From positions 1 to 10,148 of the forward strand of contig MNJC01000126.1 of assembly GCA_001920085.1 (NCBI GenBank): DNA of 10,148 nucleotides. Direction: 5' to 3'. Shown here piece after piece: positions 6,564-10,148 of this stretch (position 1 is the stretch's first letter; each line of letters begins with the position of its first letter). The translations under genes and the position numbers were made by a program. Below the pieces are notes generated by a model that did no database searches, was not told the DNA's origin, and saw only the letters and a list, made by a program, of their open reading frames with translations. This DNA comes from Actinobacteria bacterium 13_1_20CM_4_69_9 (lineage in GTDB: Bacteria; Actinomycetota; Thermoleophilia; Gaiellales; Gaiellaceae).

Positions 6564-7758
6564 GCGCGGCCTCCGGCACCCCCGGCCCCTCGAGCGCGGC
6601 CGCGAGATCGTCTCCGGCGCGAAGGATGACCACCGGAATCCCGGCGGTCTGCAAGCGCAGCAGCAGCGGCGCCGGCATGCGGCGCGCACCGTTGAAGCTC
6701 GCCGGGTCGACGTAGACGAGCGAGACCCTGCGGCGCGAGGCGGCGCGCTGCACGAGGCGGTCGACGAGCGCCGGCTCGAGCCGCGCCGTCACGACCGCGA
6801 GCTCGAGCGCGCGTGCCGCAGGCCCGTCGTGCTCGGCGAGCAGGCGCGCAACGGCCGAGCGTCCGGTCGGCTCGGCGGAGGCCAGCAGCTCGAGTGCCCG
6901 CCGCCAGTCCGCTGCGGCGGAGTGCACCTGCTGCACGTCGCGCTGCGCCGAATTGACGACGAGGACCGCACGACGCCCGCGCCTCACGTACGACTCGAGC
7001 ATCGAGCCGGCGGCGCGCACCTGCACGTCGAAGCTGTCGCGCACGACGGCGGCCGCATCCGCGTCGAGCAACACCGCGATCTCGTCGCGCGGCGCGTCCT
7101 CGAGCTCCTTGACCATCAGCTGCCCGCGGCGCGCGGTCGACCGCCAGTGCACGCGCCGGAGCGACTCACCCTGCGCGTACTCGCGGACGCCGTGCAGCTC
7201 GAAGCCGCTCTGGCGACGGAGGAGCAACCGCCGGCCGTCGGGCGAGTGGGCTCCCGTCTCCGAGAACAGCTGCTCGAGCCGGACCAGGCGTGGGTACACG
7301 AGCAGCGCCCCCGGTGCAGGCAACGGGACGGCGACACATTCGAGCCCGAAAGGGTCCGCGACCTCGACGCGCACGTCGTCGAACACGTAGCGCCCGCGTG
7401 GCAGCCGCCCCAGGACGTAGCGCACGCTCAGCCGGCGCCCGTTGCGCCGCAGGCCATGCCGCTGCTCGCCGAGACGGCCGACGCGCTCCACGAGCGTCGC
7501 CGCCGCCGGCGGGACGCCCGCCGTGGCGTCGATCTGCACGACGACGGGCACGTCGTCGCCCTCGACGTGCTCGGTGTCGCCCCACCCGCGCTGTACGCGG
7601 AAGGGACGGTTCGCGAGCCGAACCCAGACCCACGCCAGCGCGACGACGAGCAAGAGCCCGGTCGCGACCGGATAGAGCGGCTTCGAGCCGAATGCCCACG
7701 CCGCGAGGTACACGCCGAGGCCGAGACCGAGGACGCCGCGCCCGCGCGTGGTCAGCAT
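6556..7758 (-). CDS. DUF58 domain protein with N-terminal membrane anchor
   Basis: This 400-residue protein has two hydrophobic segments at the N-terminus (about 8-24 and 28-47), a beta-rich middle region, and the DUF58 hallmark at 190-220: GVREYAQGESLRRVHWRSTA followed by RRGQLMVKELE. After the hallmark comes a von Willebrand A-like fold (IAVLLDADA; LVYVDPASF). DUF58 proteins are nearly always encoded next to MoxR ATPases and often next to TgpA-like transglutaminases, as here. They are thought to act with MoxR in assembly or quality control of envelope or secreted proteins; the substrate is unknown. ATG 7758 is 4 bp after the moxR stop, with no clear Shine-Dalgarno sequence, which suggests coupling. 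The stop at 6558-6556 lies within the transglutaminase start region. Confidence 0.9.
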   Translation of the reverse strand: MLTTRGRGVLGLGLGVYLAAWAFGSKPLYPVATGLLLVVALAWVWVRLANRPFRVQRGWGDTEHVEGDDVPVVVQIDATAGVPPAAATLVERVGRLGEQRHGLRRNGRRLSVRYVLGRLPRGRYVFDDVRVEVADPFGLECVAVPLPAPGALLVYPRLVRLEQLFSETGAHSPDGRRLLLRRQSGFELHGVREYAQGESLRRVHWRSTARRGQLMVKELEDAPRDEIAVLLDADAAAVVRDSFDVQVRAAGSMLESYVRRGRRAVLVVNSAQRDVQQVHSAAADWRRALELLASAEPTGRSAVARLLAEHDGPAARALELAVVTARLEPALVDRLVQRAASRRRVSLVYVDPASFNGARRMPAPLLLRLQTAGIPVVILRAGDDLAAALEGPGVPEAAHA

Positions 7759-7762
7759 GTCA

Positions 7763-8734
7763 CTAGACCGGTACGGGAGTCTTCTCGAGCGTCTCCCGCA
7801 CGATCTGCTCTCCCGTCAGACCGCTGGAGCGCGCTTCGGGCGCGAGGATCAGGCGATGTGCGAGGACCGCGACGGCAACCGCCTTCACGTCGTCCGGCTC
7901 GAGGAAGCTCCGGCCGGCGCCGAGCGCTCGCGCCTTCGCCACGCGCAGGAGCGCGATGCCCGCGCGTGGGCTCGCGCCCAGGTAGAGGCGAGAGTCCCCG
8001 CGCGTTGCGCGGAGCAGCGCGACGACGTAACGGTTCAGGCTCTCCTCGACGTAGATCGCCTTGGCGTCGTCGGCGAGGGCGATTGCGTCCGCGGCGTTCG
8101 CGACCGGCTCGAGCGCGTCGATCGGCGGGTCGCCCGTCTGCTCGGTGAGCATCTGGGCCTCTTGCGCAAGCGGCGGGTAGCCGATCGAGATGCGCATCGT
8201 GAAGCGGTCGAGTTGTGCCTCGGGCAGCGGATATGTCCCTTCGTACTCGATCGGGTTTTGCGTCGCCATGACCATGAACGGCCGCGCGAGCTCGTACGAG
8301 ATGCCGTCGACCGTCACCTGCTGCTCCTGCATGCACTCGAGCAGCGCCGCCTGCGTCTTGGGCGAGGCGCGATTGATCTCGTCGACGAGCAGGAGGTTCG
8401 CGAAGACGGGACCGGGCCTGAACTCGAACTCGTTCGAGCGCTGGTCGAAGACGTTCACGCCCGTCACGTCCGAGGGGAGCAGGTCGGGCGTGAACTGCAT
8501 GCGCGAGAACGACACGTCGAGGGAGCGGGCGAGCGCCTTCGCCAGCATCGTCTTGCCGACGCCCGGGAAGTCCTCGAGGATCAGGTGACCCTCGCTGACG
8601 AGGCAGAGCACGCACAGCCGCAGCGTCTCCGCCGGCGCATGGAGGACGCGCGCGAGGTTGTCGATCAGCGCCTGAACGGCCTCGGCCGCGGCCGGCGTCT
8701 CGATCCGCTCGCTCTGATGCTCAGGCTCGCTCAC
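7763..8734 (-). CDS. MoxR-family AAA+ ATPase
   Basis: MoxR ATPases are AAA+ chaperone-like proteins that work with VWA-domain or DUF58 partners. The 323-residue product carries Walker A FPGVGKT (56-62), Walker B LLLVDEIN (114-121) and a sensor-1 region ATQNPIEYEGTYPLPEAQLDRF (from residue 157), which is the most diagnostic MoxR stretch. A C-terminal lid domain contains GASPRAG. All nucleotide-binding motifs look intact, so the ATPase should be functional. The start is GTG 8734, 14 bp inside the end of coaBC (stop 8723-8721). A later start would still leave the Walker A motif intact, so the exact N-terminus is uncertain. It is soluble and cytoplasmic, probably acting at the membrane through the DUF58 protein downstream. 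Confidence 0.93.
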   Translation of the reverse strand: MSEPEHQSERIETPAAAEAVQALIDNLARVLHAPAETLRLCVLCLVSEGHLILEDFPGVGKTMLAKALARSLDVSFSRMQFTPDLLPSDVTGVNVFDQRSNEFEFRPGPVFANLLLVDEINRASPKTQAALLECMQEQQVTVDGISYELARPFMVMATQNPIEYEGTYPLPEAQLDRFTMRISIGYPPLAQEAQMLTEQTGDPPIDALEPVANAADAIALADDAKAIYVEESLNRYVVALLRATRGDSRLYLGASPRAGIALLRVAKARALGAGRSFLEPDDVKAVAVAVLAHRLILAPEARSSGLTGEQIVRETLEKTPVPV

Positions 8735-9881
8735 GCAACAGCTCCTCGGCCGTATCTACGATCGTCGCGGCGATTCGGTCTTTCGGTGCCTTCTCGATCC
8801 GGCGCTCACCCGACGCCGTCACGAGCACGACCTCGTTTTCGTCGGAGTCGAAGCCGATGTCCGCGCGGGCCACATCGTTGTAGACGACGAGATCGACCCG
8901 TTTGCGGCTGAGTTTCTCGCGCGCGCGCGCGAGGCCGTCAGGCCCCGTCTCGGCCGCGAAGCCGACGAGCACCTGGCCGTTCGTGCGCCGCTCGCCGAGC
9001 GACTGCAGCACGTCATGCGTCGGCTCGAGCTCGACTTGCCATGTCCGCTCGTCCTTCGGACGCTTCGCGTCGACGCGCTCGACCGGCCGGTAGTCGGCGA
9101 CCGCAGCAGCCATCAAGACGAGATCGGCGCCGCGGCGCGCGAGCGCCGCCTCGAGCATCGCCTCGGCCGTCGGCGTCTCGACCACCTCGACGCCGGGCGG
9201 CGGCGGGACGGTCAGGTTCGCCGCCAGGAGCGTGACATCGGCGCCACGCCTGCGGCTCACCTCGGCGAGCGCAACGCCCATCCGGCCCGACGAGCGGTTG
9301 CCGAGGAAGCGCACCGCGTCGAGCGGCTCGCGCGTCCCGCCCGCGCTGACCAGGACCTCCCGTCCGGCGAGGCTGTCGGTCTCGCCGAGCAGCTCCCGGC
9401 AGCGCGCGTATATCTGCTCCGGCTCGGCCATGCGTCCGAGCCCCCACTCGCCCTCGGCAGTCTCCCCTTCGCCCGGCCCGACGATCGCCGCCCCGCGTGA
9501 GCGGACAGCCTCGACGTTCGCCTGCGTTGCCGGATGGGCCCACATGCGCGGGTTCATCGCGGGCGCGAGCAGAACGGGGCCACGATGCGCCAGCGCGGCC
9601 TCGGCGACGAGGTTGTCGGCCTCGCCGTGCGCGAGCTTCGCGAGCGTGTTCGCGGTCAGCGGCGCGACGACCAGCAGATCGGCCCGGGTCAGGTGGACGT
9701 AGAGATCGTCGGAGGGCGAGAGCCGGGCGAGCGCGAAGAACGTCTCCGCCCGGACGAAGCGCTCGGCGCCGGGCGTGACCAGCGGCACGACTTCGTGGCC
9801 GCCCTTGACCAGCAGCCGCACGAGCTCGCACGCCTTGTAGGCGGCGATGCCACCAGTGACACCCACGAGCACGCGGGCCAT
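8721..9881 (-). CDS. coaBC: Bifunctional phosphopantothenoylcysteine decarboxylase/phosphopantothenate-cysteine ligase
   Basis: CoaBC (Dfp) catalyses two successive steps of coenzyme A synthesis: ligation of cysteine to 4'-phosphopantothenate (CoaB, C-terminal) and FMN-dependent decarboxylation of the product (CoaC, N-terminal). The 386-residue length is normal. CoaC shows VGVTGGIAAYKA (6-17), the likely catalytic His63 in YVHLTRADLLVVAP, and APAMNPRMW (106-114). CoaB begins near 171 with VSAGGTREPLDAVRFLGNRSSGRMG (178-202) and contains AAAVADYRP and KRPKDERTW. In the CoaC substrate clamp, many homologues have an ACG or ASG motif before GxGRM; here it reads TAEGEWGLGRM, with Glu143 in the usual Cys/Ser position. 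ATG 9881 follows rpoZ by 15 bp. Confidence 0.96.
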   Translation of the reverse strand: MARVLVGVTGGIAAYKACELVRLLVKGGHEVVPLVTPGAERFVRAETFFALARLSPSDDLYVHLTRADLLVVAPLTANTLAKLAHGEADNLVAEAALAHRGPVLLAPAMNPRMWAHPATQANVEAVRSRGAAIVGPGEGETAEGEWGLGRMAEPEQIYARCRELLGETDSLAGREVLVSAGGTREPLDAVRFLGNRSSGRMGVALAEVSRRRGADVTLLAANLTVPPPPGVEVVETPTAEAMLEAALARRGADLVLMAAAVADYRPVERVDAKRPKDERTWQVELEPTHDVLQSLGERRTNGQVLVGFAAETGPDGLARAREKLSRKRVDLVVYNDVARADIGFDSDENEVVLVTASGERRIEKAPKDRIAATIVDTAEELLRERA

Positions 9882-9896
9882 GCCCGCATTGTGCCC

Positions 9897-10130
9897 TTAC
9901 TTCGGGTACTTGTACTTCAGCTTGCCCTCGGAGACTTCCTCGAGGGCCATGGTGAGGTAGTTCTTGGAGCGGGACTCGACCAGAGGCGGAGGAGCCTGCT
10001 CGAAGCCGATGCCTTCACCGAGCTGGTGGTGGTAGTCGTTGATCTGGCGGGCCCGCTTGGCAGCGACGATCACGAGCGCGTAGCGCGAGTCGACGTTGTC
10101 CAGGAGCTCATCGATGCGTGGATGGATCAT
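9897..10130 (-). CDS. rpoZ: DNA-directed RNA polymerase omega subunit
   Basis: Omega binds the beta' subunit and assists assembly of RNA polymerase. The 77-residue protein has the family core DSRYALVIVAAKRARQIND at 14-32 and the conserved C-terminal segment beginning NYLTMALEEVSEGK at 57-70. Length and motifs are normal for an actinobacterial-type omega. The ATG at 10130 is favoured because it lies upstream of the conserved helix and because an upstream frame appears to end in an ATGA overlap with it. rpoZ-coaBC adjacency is common in bacteria. In many genomes gmk precedes rpoZ, and only a few bases of whatever lies upstream are in the window. Confidence 0.95.
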   Translation of the reverse strand: MIHPRIDELLDNVDSRYALVIVAAKRARQINDYHHQLGEGIGFEQAPPPLVESRSKNYLTMALEEVSEGKLKYKYPK

Positions 10131-10148
10131 GGACGGCTCATGGTACCT
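10127..10148 (-). CDS. Possible C-terminal tail of an upstream gene (gmk by position)
   Basis: The minus-strand frame entering at the right edge reads GTMSRP and ends in TGA (10129-10127), overlapping the rpoZ ATG as ATGA. Such overlaps are the rule in this operon, so a gene ending here is plausible. Guanylate kinase often precedes rpoZ. Six residues cannot identify a protein; the identity is purely positional inference. Confidence 0.25.

Noticed and set aside
5238..6629. A 463-codon plus-strand frame opposite the transglutaminase gene
   Set aside because: Highly charged low-complexity translation (Arg/Glu/His) without motifs; a compositional shadow of the minus-strand gene.
6370..8148. A 592-codon open frame on the plus strand, antisense to the DUF58, MoxR and transglutaminase genes
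   Set aside because: Its product is Arg/Ala/Pro/His-rich with no recognisable domain, and it lies opposite genes with clear family motifs. Long antisense frames are expected in such GC-rich coding DNA.
7748..8911. A 387-codon plus-strand frame opposite the MoxR gene
   Set aside because: Charged, motif-free product complementary to an intact AAA+ ATPase gene; a shadow frame.
8916..8933. An 18-bp perfect palindrome made of alternating CG (possible Z-DNA or a binding site)
   Set aside because: It lies inside coaBC and encodes an Ala-Arg repeat (LARARARE); codon bias in GC-rich DNA explains it.
1..10148. CRISPR arrays, insertion sequences, phage genes or a defence system
   Set aside because: No regularly spaced repeats, transposase, integrase or phage motifs were seen; the genes are chromosomal core functions with uniform composition.

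Overview
All genes supported in this window lie on the minus strand of a very GC-rich bacterial chromosome. The set (omega subunit, CoaBC, MoxR/DUF58/transglutaminase, Dtd, RimP-NusA-YlxR-IF2), the GTG starts and the many 4-bp start/stop overlaps suggest a high-GC actinobacterium. The protein sequences remind me of class Thermoleophilia (Gaiellales/Solirubrobacterales). That placement is from memory and would need a marker-gene tree.

Read in the direction of transcription (high to low coordinates), the first block runs from 10148 to 3388. It contains a possible 3' tail of an upstream gene, rpoZ, coaBC, a MoxR-type AAA+ ATPase, a DUF58 protein, a TgpA-like membrane transglutaminase, a sugar-phosphate nucleotidyltransferase and a small TPR protein. 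Every junction is an overlap or a gap of at most 15 bp, so this looks like one long operon. The transglutaminase gene is broken: near base 5208 the frame shifts, and the segment that should carry the catalytic cysteine is absent.

A 157-bp structured intergenic stretch (3231-3387) separates this block from dtd, the D-aminoacyl-tRNA deacylase. After dtd come only 84 bp before the translation/transcription operon rimP-nusA-ylxR-infB, whose last gene runs off the left edge of the window.

The most interesting signal is in those 84 bp. A textbook intrinsic terminator (9-bp perfect stem, UGCG loop, six U residues) ends only 17 nt before the rimP start. Just upstream lies a sequence able to form a 14-bp alternative hairpin that captures every base of the terminator's 5' arm. 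This is the architecture of a transcriptional attenuator, placed in front of the operon that encodes NusA, itself a termination factor. The remaining genes are ordinary housekeeping genes with a few local peculiarities, listed below.
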